64,000 nucleotides of DNA from Torreya grandis (Eukaryota; Streptophyta; Pinopsida; Cupressales; Taxaceae): contig JARHVA010000224.1 of NCBI GenBank assembly GCA_037957365.1, forward strand, positions 3,755,501-3,819,500, given 5' to 3'. Below the pieces are notes generated by a model. The model saw only the letters and a list, made by a program, of their open reading frames with translations. It searched no databases and was not told where the DNA came from. Of this stretch, positions 24,540 through 35,278 are shown piece by piece. Position 1 is the stretch's first letter. Each line of letters starts with the position of its first letter. The translations under genes were made by a program, and so were the position numbers.

Positions 24540-24965
24540 ATCTGAATGAGGAACTAAGAGAGTTTCTAAAATAGCAAGTGCATCAGCTCTATCATTAGAC
24601 TCTCTAGGTATGGCAAAAATGTTGAAAGTGTCAAAGCTTTATATTTGGTCCCAAACCAGGTTGCGGTAATGGCATAATATCTCATTCTTGGTCTGGTATA
24701 GATTTCTCACTTGACAAACCACTAATTCAGCATCACCTTTGGCATGAAGAAACTTGATGCCTTTTTCTTGAGCAACTTTCATGCCAAGCAACAGAGATTC
24801 ATATTCAGCTGTATTATTAGTGTTGCTAAATTGTAGTTTGTAAGATGAAAGGAACATATCTCCTTGAGGAGATATCAACACAATTCCATCTCCCGAACTA
24901 GTAGAAGAACAACTACCATCAAAATCCAGAGTCCATATCTCATCAGAGACTGAATTTTTTTAGAC
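24540..24965 (-). pseudogene. Gypsy-2 archaeal-type RNase H domain, between protease and RT
   Basis: In order: LDFDGSCSSTSSGDGIVLIS, FSNTNNTAEYESLLLGMKVA, HAKGDAELVVCQV and IPRESNDRADALAI. All four expected acidic positions (D of FDGS, E of AEYE, D of KGDAE, D of RADA) are present, so the domain looks catalytically complete apart from local lesions. It is followed by ~450 bp of linker before RT. This domain normally sits between the native RNase H and integrase in the Tat/Ogre elements I know. Confidence 0.82.
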
Positions 24966-25066
24966 TTTCCTTCATCAAAGATGGAGGGTCTTTCTTCATC
25001 TATATATAGAAAGTAGTTACCCATACCTGTGGATTCAAAAAGGATTTGAGCTTCAGGAGCTGATGT

Positions 25067-25651
25067 CTAGGTAATCACATATTTTGCCTCCTTTTCAAGG
25101 AGCAACCTCTTCATTACACCTTGTATAGGGATCCTTGCCTTAGAAAGATCCATTTTTAGTTCTCCTCCCATGTCCTTGTAGAAAGTATGTCCAAGTAAAA
25201 TTCCATAAGATGTTGGGACGTCAGCCACCAAGATAGTCATCTTGATCCTCTTGTCTGGAAAGGCTGCGAATGCAAATTGGGCATCTTTGATTTGCCCCAG
25301 CAATGGTACTTGCTTATTCTCCATAGAGAAACATCTCCCAAATGTTTTGGTCAGTGTGAGACCAAGAGACTCAATGACTTTAGCAGGCATGACATTGTCA
25401 GATGTGCCTAAGTCTATAATATAGTTACTCAACTTGCAGCCATTAATTAATAGGGAAACATAGAAGGGTTTTATTTTTACAGGAGCAGCTGGAGGAGTAA
25501 TAACTAGATTATTTGGAATAGGCGTGTTCTTTGGAGAATCAACAGTTACCTTTTTAGCTTTTTGTCCTATAGGGATGATTTGGTTCTTGACATATTGGAC
25601 CAACTTATTCAATTGATCAGGATTGGACTGCAAATATTCGAATTCAGACAT
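25067..25651 (-). pseudogene. Gypsy-2 aspartic protease
   Basis: This is a 194-codon open stretch. The active-site region reads YIIDLGTSDNVMPAKVIESL (D-L-G-T, close to the D-L-G-A-S of related plant elements). Downstream, the flap and second-lobe region includes SYGILLGHTFYKDMGG. It processes the Gag-Pol polyprotein. A TAG just upstream (25654-25652) interrupts fusion to gag, and a stop follows YVIT. Gypsy-1 lacks this domain. Confidence 0.87.
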
Positions 25652-25869
25652 CTATATTTTTGTCTTTTTGACATGATCGATTATATCAAATGGCTGAATT
25701 GAGCTGGGTATAGAGAAAGGTACTTCAACTTTCTGAGATTTAGGATGGATGGGAGGTGGGCTGGTTTGCGAATTAGGAGTAGAAGGTGAAGGAAAAATGG
25801 ATGTATTTACCTTTTGGGTGATCACCGGATCCTTTGATTGAAAAGGTAGAGCGGTTCCACGCTTAGCAA

Positions 25870-26976
25870 TTGTGATTGCTGGTTGAGGTTATTCCTCTAT
25901 CTTTTATTTATCAACTTACTAGACTGATTGGTTCTTGGACCTGGTAAAAACTGCATATGATCCATCTGAAGCTTCTCTTTTGCTTCTAGGTTCATCCTGG
26001 TAATTTAGGAAACCAATGTGGGAGTCTCCAGCTAATTCTTCTTGATTTTCTTCAATGATATCAACATCATTTTCTTGATTCAATTCAGGTTGAAAAGAGA
26101 TCTCTGATTCTGCTTCAAGGTATTCCATTGCTAAATTGGTTGGAGGAGCTTCCAGGGCAAGTTTCCCTTATGGGGGAGGAAGGTGATTTTGTTGCTCTTG
26201 GTTCCTAGCAGCATTGCCCTGATAAGACTGATTTGGGAATGTCCTCTTGTATGTAAGAGCAGAAGACATTCATTGAGCCATTTTTTTTTGAGAGCAAGCA
26301 ACTCATTTGCTAATTTTTGCACCATTGGGTCTGTGGTGCTTATAGATGCAAATTCAAAAGATGATGAAGCTCTATTTTTATTTGGATCTCTTCTGATCTT
26401 CCCTGCTAAGATGAGATCATCTTCTACTTTAGTGGCCAAATGTTGAGCTGTAGCAAGATCTATTTGACCAGCACGTCTCAAGAGAAAACTAATTTTAGGT
26501 AACTGAGAATTAATGAAGAAACATTTAAGATTCTCAGCTGTGGGTCGAGCAATTATAGGAATTCTATTTCTTGATTTGTCAAATTTGGATATGAAGTCTC
26601 TCATAGGCTCATAGGGCTCTTTCTTCATCTGTGTAAGTTGAGCCAAAAGTGCATGTGCATCTTCTGTAGGTTTGAATCTGGCTTTAAACTTATCTTTGAG
26701 GGTATTCCAATCGGTTACAGACTGAGCTTGTAGATGATAAAACCAATCTACAACATCTCCTTGTAATGTTTCTACAAATAACCTGACTACTACATCTTTA
26801 AATTCTACTCCAATTACTCCACAAGCTATGCTAAATGCTGCAATGTGTTCATCAGGATGAACTTTCTCATCACCATAGAATTTGGGGGAATTCTTCTTTG
26901 AATTGCGTGGAACCTCATGTAGAGGATTAAAATTCAGAGGACCAAAAGCATTACCCCAGGGGTCTTGAACTGCCAT
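25870..26976 (-). pseudogene. Gypsy-2 gag
   Basis: ATG at 26976 (MAVQDPWGNAFGPLNF). The retrotransposon gag core is open for ~240 codons (DWFYHLQAQSVTDWNTLKDK, PTEDAHALLAQLTQMKKEPY). A homopolymer run (T at 26281-26289 on the plus strand) shifts the frame at LALKKK; homology to Gypsy-1 gag resumes in another frame. The acidic C-terminal part (NQENDVDIIEENQEELAGDS) is open at 26128-25919. An in-frame upstream segment (27168-26986), separated from the ATG by one TAG, is homologous to sequence before the Gypsy-1 gag, so the original gag may have started further upstream. Confidence 0.87.
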
Positions 26977-27344
26977 TATAGGATTCTAAAAAGGAGGGAT
27001 AACAAATCTCAAAGGGGTAATTATAGGCACAGCTTTATCAATAGCAGAAGTGGATACTTCATCTAGTAATGGAGATCTAGCTTTAGTAGGAGGGAAGCTC
27101 TTGGTTCGTTGGAGACAAGATGGTGAAAGAAACAGATCAAAATCACTTTGTTGTACCAACTCGAACACAGGGTCAATGATATCTTTATCCCTTTGGCTTC
27201 ATGTATACCTTGAATTTGCCAGATTATGAAATAAAAATGGAAAAGAATTGACCTTGCTTCAGTTAAAGCTTGAGGCTTTAAACTGCACACTCTTTCCTTG
27301 TTAGTGTGGAGGTGAATGATAAGGCTATAGATGGATAATGGGTA

Positions 27345-27369
27345 TATCCCTAGCGGAGTCACCAAAAAC
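27345..27369 (-). other. Gypsy-2 primer-binding site region
   Basis: On the minus strand, right after the 5' LTR, GTTTTTGGTGACTCCGCTAG; the TGGTGACTCC part begins with the complement of a tRNA CCA end. The corresponding Gypsy-1 site is at 6450-6475. Confidence 0.6.
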
Positions 27370-27509
27370 TGTTGGTTGAATATTTTGTCTATCAGCGTAC
27401 TGGTAAATAAAATAGGTCTGATCAGCCAAAGTAGGAAGATTAGTCATCCAAATGTGTAGGTTTACCACATCAGAAGGGGACTGATCTCTCCTCTCATCAA
27501 GGGTTGGTT

Positions 27510-27553
<44 letters not shown>

Positions 27554-28170
27554 AGAAAGTAATACTCAAGGTTAGGACAAGTCATCCATCTCTCTTTCTT
27601 CAGAGATGATGTGTGCAAAACAAAGGAAAAACTCGAGGGAAATGACAAACAGCACTCCTCTTCTTTCAGAAGTACTATTCAGCCAGCCACAAGAATACTC
27701 CATGAAATAAAAGTACAATGTAACTGAGGGCGTAGTAACCGGCAAATTGAGATACATCACAAAGTCTCCACCTGAATTGCTCAAGATTAAAATATGAAGG
27801 ACAATGAGGGCACAAATTCATCCCAAAGTCCTTTACATAGAAATGAAAAGAAAACACACTAAAGGCAACTATGGGGGCACAACATCTCTCCACAGTTGAT
27901 TCTTCAGGACACCTTTCTGATTGATTTCACTAATCCTGCTTGTTGAATTAATGGAACAAAAAATATATCAAGGAAAAAGACATAAGAATAGTTTTCTCAA
28001 CAACAAAGATATCACATCACAAAGTCTGAAAAAGTCCCTTGCTTTCCTATTCCAATAACAAAATATGATCAACAGACTGAGCACAAAGTCTCAATGATGC
28101 CTTTCAATTTAGGTAGAGTTTCGTTCAGATTGTCAAAAAAAGAGATAAATTTACAATAAGAGAGGGTCCC

Positions 28171-28177
28171 TTATATA
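28171..28177 (-). promoter_or_regulatory. Probable TATA box of the Gypsy-2 5' LTR
   Basis: The minus strand reads GGCTATATAAGGGACC, followed ~50-100 bp downstream by GAACGAAACTCTACC. That matches GAAACTCTGCC downstream of the Gypsy-1 TATA box. The conserved promoter/R-U5 block is the main homology between the two LTRs. Confidence 0.6.
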
Positions 28178-29209
28178 GCCTCTTCAAGGAGGACTTGGGA
28201 GCAGTAACACATCATGTTGCATGGGAATCTATTAAGAAGCTAGGCTAGAACTTAGGGGCATTTTACCCATTTGATTTTATCAATGCAGGGAAACAAGTCA
28301 TGCTTATTAAAAGTTTGTAACTTTCAATGTCCATCTGGTAATCTAATCTTACCTTCATCGTTCCTCCTTTTCTAGTTAATTGAATCAGGTCCTAGATTTA
28401 GTTTATTGTTCTATTTCTTCCTCACGTTCTGTTGGTCTTGGCCTTGAAATCTGTGAATGCATTCTGGTCTGTAGGTTCAAAGGATCAATGGTTATTTTGT
28501 TGTCTTGAATTTGATGTTCACATGCCCGTCACTATGTTTTCAATGGTTATTTTGCTATGTTGAATTTGACGTCTTCAAGCACGTCACCCCTTGGTCCTCT
28601 TTCAACTTTTCTATCTGGTGCTTTTCTAAATTGAACTTTCCCTTTCAGTCCTTTTGTTTTTACATCTTCCCAAAGGGAAGATGACCCTTCGGCTTTGGGG
28701 AAATATCCTTCAAGTTGGCAGCCAAGATTCCCCCACAAGGGCACCTACCCTTCAGGGTCCTTCAGCGGCCTTTTTCCTTATACTCTTTGCGGGCTTTCCT
28801 CGGGCTTTATCCGCGGGCAAGTTCCCATAGACAATTCCTGCGGGTATTTTCCCCAGGCAAATTCCTGTGGACAAATTGTCTGGGGACAAATTCTCGCGGA
28901 CAAAAATTTTGCAGAAATTTCTTGTGGATAAAAAGTCTACAAAAATTTCTTGTGGACAAACAGTTCATGGAAATTCTTTGTCTCTATCAAATCCTTCAAG
29001 TTTTTCTACATGCGTGGCTGGTTCTTGAATTCAATTCCTTCAGACAAAAGTCTGAAAGAATTATAACTGCCTTTATTTGCCTTAGTCTTTTTTTTGAATT
29101 TTGAAAGAATTACCTTTGCAAATGACCCTTCTAAAGGGTACTTTCATTGATCAAGTGTCCTCTACAAGGGCACTTGTCATTCGGTAGGCTTTTCCCTTTT
29201 GCATTGAAC

Positions 29210-29845
29210 CACCCCTTTGAACTTTGGTGATGAACCAACTGTTTAACCATTCCATTGAACCAAGGCTTTGAACCACTTGTTGAACCTAGGCTTTGAACCA
29301 AAATGGTTCAAGCCGATGAACCCTTTGTTTGAACCAATTGTTGAACCACTTCGTTGAACTAATCGGTTGAACCAAAATGGTTCAAGTCGATGGTTCAAGC
29401 TGATGGTTCAATTAAATGAACCAAGATGATGAAACACTCCATTGAACCAAGACATTGAACCTACCATTAAACCAAGGCTTTGAACATTGAACCAAAATGG
29501 TTCAAGCCGATGGTTCATTTGATTAAACTGAAGTGATGAACTGAGCAAATCATTTGAATGAACCCACCTTTGAGCCAAAGTGATTGAACCCACCGTTGAA
29601 CCTTGAACCCGTTGAACCTTTGAACCAAAGTGGTTCAATGGTTCAACGATTCAATGGTTCAAGCCACCTTGATTTGGCTAAGTGTTTGGAAGCTGATGAA
29701 CCAATTGAAGCAATTAAACTTTGAACCTTGATGAAGTGCTTAACTCTTGCCAATGACGTTGAACTTGTTGAACCTTGAACCTATTGAACCTTTGAACCAA
29801 AGTGGTTCAATGGTTCAACGGTTCAATGGTTCAAGTCTCTTTTTA
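29210..29845. repeat. TTGAACC/GGTTCAA array in the Gypsy-2 5' LTR U3
   Basis: Same array as at 20215-20845, with small unit losses: one ~30-bp subunit near 29490 is shorter than in the other LTR. Dyads such as GAACCAAAGTGGTTC recur. Confidence 0.85.
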
Positions 29846-30220
29846 CACTTAGATGCTTGCTGATGGAGATTTTTGATTGAACCAAGGCACTGAAACAATC
29901 CCAAAAATGACTAAGTATTTTAAATTGATTCTTTTAACTAAAACCACATGTAGAAACCTTTGAACCTATAGAAATGAACCTGCTTGCAAAGTCTGTAGAA
30001 ACCAAGTCTGTAGAAATCAACCTGTAAAGCCCATTGAACTTGCCCTGCAGAGTCTGTAGATTCAAGCCTGCAGAGTCCGTAGATTCCTAAGAAGCTTGAA
30101 AAATGAGGAATTTGAATGCCCAGGGCAAGTTTTGGAAAGGGAAGAGACAATTTTGGTCTGTAAGACCAAAACAATTCAAATGTTGTTCCAAAAATGAGTG
30201 ATACTTTTTGGGGGACAACA

Positions 30221-31755
30221 AATTTCAAAACCAATATCAAACTTGGTGATGATAAATATTTGGAGGTTGAAGCAAATGGAATATGAAGGCGAATACTATA
30301 GAAAGTAAGAAAAGTACTAATGATATTTATTACACCCCAAATTTGAAACATAATTTGTTGAGTGTTGAATAGCTATGTGAAAAGAACTATAAGGTGGTTT
30401 TTGTTGATAAGCAATGCATGATAAATGATAAGAATCAAGGAAATAAGGTTATTTACAATTGTACCTATGTCTAATAATAGGATGTTCCCATCGAAGTTTG
30501 GATAGCATAGTAAAAACCTTGAAAATATGGCATATGAAGATAAACGTTGGTTATGGAATCGTAGGTATGGACCCTTGAATTTTCAAAGTTTGATGATATT
30601 AAAATCACAAGAATTAATTTATGATTTTCCAAAGCTTTAAGAGCATAAGGAAGTTTGTGAAGGTTGTGTTAAATTCAAAATTCAAAAGAAAAGTTTCCAA
30701 AATGTAGTGTATGGAGGGCTTAACATCCACTTCAATTAGTTCACTCAGGTATTTTCGGTTGATACAAATAAAATGTTTGGGTAAGTCATCATATTTCATT
30801 ACATGTATTTATGATTATTCAAAAATTTATTTTTATATATTTAAAAATATTCAACTTGTATCAGAGAAATGCAAGAAGAGATAGATTATATTCACAGGAA
30901 TGATGTTTGGGAGCTTACAGAGCTTCCATATGGCAAGAAAAATATTGGTACTAAATGGGTTTACAAGACAAATTACAATAGTGATGGAAGTGTTGAAAGA
31001 CACAAGGCAAAGTTAGTTGCTAAGGGATTCACATAGAGGTATGGGATAGATTATGAAGATACATTTGCACTAGTATCAAGACAAGAGACTATTAAAATGG
31101 TGGTTTCACTAGCAACTCAAAAGAAATGGAACATACATCACATGGATATGAAAAGTGACTTCTTGAATGGGTACTTAGAAGAGGAAGTCTATGTAGAACA
31201 ACCATAAGGTTTTGAAGTGCGAGGTACAGAACATCAAGTCTGTAAATTGAAGAAGGCTTTGTATGGCCTCAAACAAGTACCCAAATCATGGTATGCAAGG
31301 ATTGATGGATCTTTTTAGAAGAATGGATTCAAAAGAATCAAAAGTGAGCCTACTATTTACTAAAATCAAGAAGGTAATGATATCTTTATTGTGAGTTTGT
31401 ATGTTGATGATTTGTTTTATATGAGCAAAAATTCTAAGATGAAGTATGAATTCAAAATTGCAATGATGAATGAATTTGAAATGAATGATTTAGTTATCAT
31501 GAACTACCTTTTAAGGATAGAGGTTAATAAATGTAAAGATGACATCTTCATTTGTCAAACAAAGTTAGCAAATGATATGTTGAATAAATTCAACATGGTT
31601 GACAATAAACTAGTCTCCACTCCAATTGCTCATGGAGTTATGCTATGTAGAGAAGATGGTGCTGAAAGAGTTGACGAGACAACTTACATAAGTATTATTG
31701 TAAGCTTAATGTTTCTAACTCATGAAAGACCATATATTACTTATTTAATTTTTAT
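30221..31755 (+). pseudogene. Host copia element: protease remainder, pre-integrase and reverse transcriptase
   Basis: The frame continues from 18442 (DDKYLEVEANGI, YYTPNLKHNLLSV). It is followed by the GAG-pre-integrase zinc region (NRRYGPLNFQSLMIL, EVCEGCVKFKIQKKSF). Most of the integrase core is deleted near 30790-30860. RT starts near 30866: DVWELTELPYGKKNIGTKWV, HKAKLVAKGFT, DYEDTFALVS, MDMKSDFLNGYLEEEVYVEQ, LKKALYGLKQVPKSWY and the catalytic YVDD at 31400-31411. Stops are scattered, with one 124-codon open stretch at 31391-31765. The RT stops at the Element 3 insertion. Confidence 0.9.
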
Positions 31756-32935
31756 TGTGAACTAGGAATTTGACTAAGAAGAGGAGATTAGTATTGTGTT
31801 AGTGACAAAATGAACAAAACAAATTGACAAAAAACACACTAAACTAACACCTTCATACCTAATTACTAGGGTGATATTAATAACAAAAGAAAAAGATAAA
31901 CACAAATAAAAAATAAGGAAAAACAAGAATCCTTCACCTTTGTTGGATGCTCCAAATGCTTTGTAGTAGTGGCTTGCTTAGTTTTTTCTCATGAAGTCTT
32001 CATCAAAGGAGGCTTGGCTATCTCCTCTTCTCCTTGGCACCTTGTGGCTTGAGGATTGGCTTGGCTCAATATTTGGGCATAATAACATTAATTGGATGAG
32101 GCTTTGGAAATAATTTAGCATTATAAATTTGAACAAATTAAGCTCTCTTTTCACGTGGCAAGGCATCCTATTTATAATTTTTTGAAAATGGGTAGAATCA
32201 ACCTAAACCGTCCATCTCAAGATTGAGATATGTGGCTAAGGATTAATTGAATTTTTCAATTAAAATTGATAAATAGGCTCATCAATATTTGGAATAGAGG
32301 AGAAATTAAGAGGATGGAGGGCTTTGATGAGGTATGGGAGGCATGAATTCTAATATTTGTTGTAGTTATAGCCTAGGGATGTCTTCCCAAGAAATGAGGT
32401 TACCTGATGATGCAAATATTCAATATTAATTTATAAAAACAAGTATTCAACAAGTTTCTATGGAATTATTAATTAGGATCTAATTTAGTTTAACTAGCTC
32501 TTAAGCATGATTAAGCACTTTATGCATAAATTACTCAAATTGATCAAAATGTCTTGTTATTGATCCAAAATTTGACTGTAGTGGAATTGGAAGTCAATGT
32601 CAGATGCATTGGATCTATTATCCCATTTAGGATGTTACCAACACCAAATAACAAAGGCATGCATCATCTTGCAAAAGAGATTTGACAAAAAAGAGCAATC
32701 TAAAGCACCTAGGTGCAAAATTGGTATTTTGACTCAAAATGATCTGATCAAAGTTAGCTAGACCATAAATTGCATTGCCCTATTTAGGAATACCCTAGCT
32801 GAAATTAGCACTTAATGATATCAAGTTCAAAGCTTTTAATTTACTTTAGTGTTTTTAGGCCAAATTGTGCACTTTGGTGAAAATTGGTCAAAAGCCTGAT
32901 TGAAGGTTATCAGTGACTAGTTTTAGGTGTCTATA
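31756..32935 (-). repeat. Element 3 left LTR (3' LTR, 1180 bp)
   Basis: It begins TGTGAACTAGGAATTTGAC in plus-strand view and ends AGGTGTCTATA, where the other copy has AAGTGTCTACA. It is colinear with 39808-40988. Confidence 0.9.
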
Positions 32936-32960
32936 GTTTGCCCCTATTTGGGAAGATGTT
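32936..32960 (-). other. Element 3 polypurine-tract region
   Basis: Minus strand CTTCCCAAATAGGGGCAAAC directly precedes the LTR end TATAGACACC. GGGGCAAAC followed by TGTAGACACC is a familiar plant gypsy arrangement, which supports minus-strand orientation and a Ty3/gypsy origin. Confidence 0.5.
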
Positions 32961-35278
32961 ACAAACCATATGCAAAGCAATGCATTCTCAAATAATGATA
33001 AAAGGCTTGTATGCCAAAAATAAGATGATGGTTGAAGAAAAAAGCTCCAAATAGTGTTTGGGAAGCCTATGATGATGTCCCCTCGAGGGAGTGGCCATCA
33101 CATTTGTTGATGGATAGTCCTTAAAAAATAAATAATAAGAAAGGTGGAATTAACCTATGGTAGAGATTAATCTAAATGAGAAAATTCTTGCATGCATTGA
33201 TGTAAAAAGGATGTTGATTTTCTCAAAGGTGGTTATAATCAAGAATAAAATTCAAAATAATGATTTGCCCATAGGCGGTTATAATCATTAAGAGGACTTA
33301 GATTGGCTAAAAATGATGGTACCCCAATTAGGGCTGATTAGAAAGCATAACTCAAGGATATATCCTAGAATATAAATTAAAAGATGAGTGAGTGCAAAGT
33401 GATGAAGGAGATGGATAGAGGAATGAGATTGATCAATAGAAAATTCAATTTTACCTACCAACAAGGAGATGCCAATCCTTGTTAGTAATGATATAACTAG
33501 AATGACCAATGGGTCGATTCAATCAAGATGGGTGAAAGGATTTGCCAAGGTTCCAAAGAGAAAATTCTATGGCTCCATTGATTATAGACCTTTGTGAAGC
33601 TAATTTTTGTTGTAACATGTGATGGTAGGCATCATGATAGAACACCATGAAGACTTGGCCAAAATACGCATAAGGACTGACTCTTGATCCAATAAAAACT
33701 CAAAAATAATGCACCAATGATAAAAATTATCATGATAATGTTGACATATGAATCTGGATGGACTCAAGAATAAGTGTGTGTAAGGAATCACCTAATGCAT
33801 ACATATAGACAAAGTCAAGGCAACAGTGCTAAAAGCAAATAAATAAACAAACAAACAAGAAAACAAGAAAACAAACAAACAACTTAAAATAAACAAACAA
33901 ACAAAAATCCTAAAAACAATATCAAAATAAAACATCCTAACAATAACTTTGCCCTAGTAGGGGGTATCAAGGATAACTAATTAAGCTTAGACATGACACA
34001 TGTTTTGGGATTTTTGAAATGTTATGAATGTTTTTGGCATTTTGAGGTATCTTAACTCTAGAGAATGAAAAGATACCTACTCACAAAATGGTGAGAACAT
34101 ATGAAAAGGGGAACGAAGGTGACCTCAACATGAATAGAGCATGACCCACACAGTCTTAAAATGACCTTAAGTCATAGTGATTCCATCCACACAAAAGGTG
34201 GGGAAAAACCAACTAGATCCCAATAAGTGCTTAAATCTAGCAAATGACTAGTCAAATAATAACAACAATGACAAGGTGATGTGGTAATGCATGGTAAACA
34301 AATGTTTCCCCTAGTTTGCCCATAGGTGGTTATAAATAGGATACAATTAAATAGGTCAATGGTACTAATTTGCCCATAGGAAGTTATAATTAGTAGCAAG
34401 ACTAGTGAGACACTAATTTGCCCATAAGGAGTTATAATTAGGCTCACATAAATAAACTTGATATAGGATGGAAAATGAAAGATATCTTTCCAGATCAACT
34501 ATCACACTTATTTCATAGACTGTCATTGTAAACATGAATTTGATAAGAGTTGAAACTTGATTGAAATCCCCTCACAAAAAGTGTGGGAAGAACCAAAGTA
34601 ACCAAGATCAAAATAAGATGGGGTAGGATGACTAAAAATAAGCTTTGGTATAGATAGGAATAGAATGATAGGATGGTAGAATGATAAATAATGATGTTGA
34701 GAGGGTTACCCCCAAGTGATGGGGTGAATGGTTGGGTATGCAACAATGGCAGATAGATATGTAACAATGGAAATGGCATGGCAATGTGAAACAATATGAT
34801 ACATTTTTGGTTATATCCTGGGTATGGTTTTTGATTATGTTGTTCCTATTGATGGGGAGATGCACATCCTAATCAATAAATGATACAAAAAAATACTTGA
34901 TTATGTTAATTGCTAGCCCACACCTCATTTGAATAGTTGCTTTGTCAAGAATGGCCTACAAATTTGGATGTTGAGAATGATTTTATGATCTTCATTGGTC
35001 ATTGATTATGATTCCTTCAAACATCGAGACAAGGTATCTTTTTAGCCTCTACAAAAGAAAGTACAGTTGTGGATGGTAAATAGGAAAAAATAATGGATGG
35101 TAGGTTTGATTGTGAAATGGAGTGGCTGATGATAATGGAATGGGTAATGGTGGGGAAACAAATGAAGATTGGGGTGTTCAGTCACACGTAATGTTGTTGA
35201 TGTTAGATTCAACATAATTTTAGTTGTGGTGAAGATGAAGACCTCTAAATATTATCTCAATAAGACCACTAGATTATT
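32961..35278. other. Element 3 interior, 3' noncoding part
   Basis: No ORF that I can support. It holds five of the six copies of a ~22-bp motif (TTGCCCATAGGNGGTTATAA type) at about 33222, 33264, 34315, 34369 and 34417, and an A-rich AAACAAACAAACA stretch at about 33838-33905. Short ORFs on the minus strand at 34172-34865 are low-complexity and unconvincing. Confidence 0.5.

Larger units (their letters stand above)
18443..30220 (-). mobile_element. Gypsy-2: full-length 11.8-kb Ty3/gypsy (Tat-like) LTR retrotransposon
   Basis: The ends are TGTTGGTTGA at 18443 and GGGGACAACA at 30220 (plus-strand view), with the exact target duplication AATTT (18438-18442 and 30221-30225). In transcription order on the minus strand: 5' LTR 30220-27370, primer site, gag, protease, archaeal-type RNase H, RT, degenerate RNase H, integrase, polypurine tract, 3' LTR 21226-18443. 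It is the better-preserved sister of Gypsy-1. The outermost ~145 bp of its LTRs differ at about 3-4% (by eye), making it the youngest of the three insertions. Confidence 0.94.
27370..30220 (-). repeat. Gypsy-2 5' LTR (2851 bp)
   Basis: It is flanked by the primer site on its left and by the target duplication AATTT on its right. It carries an expanded (TA) run at about 27512-27551, the TATA box at 28171-28177, a cluster of short CCTGTGGACAAATT-like repeats (about 28810-28970) and the TTGAACC array (about 29210-29845). Confidence 0.93.

Noticed and set aside
25652..25654. A stop (TAG) before the Gypsy-2 protease, matched by a TAA at 8139-8141 in Gypsy-1, suggesting programmed readthrough between gag and pol
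   Set aside because: The two elements use different stop codons, the context is not a known readthrough context, and the position corresponds to a Gln in the motif as I remember it from related plant elements. Parallel C-to-T decay of a CAG/CAA codon is simpler.
27325..29104. Several ORFs of 60-130 codons within the Gypsy-2 LTRs
   Set aside because: They overlap low-complexity repeats and the promoter region, lack domains, and are not conserved in frame between the two LTRs.
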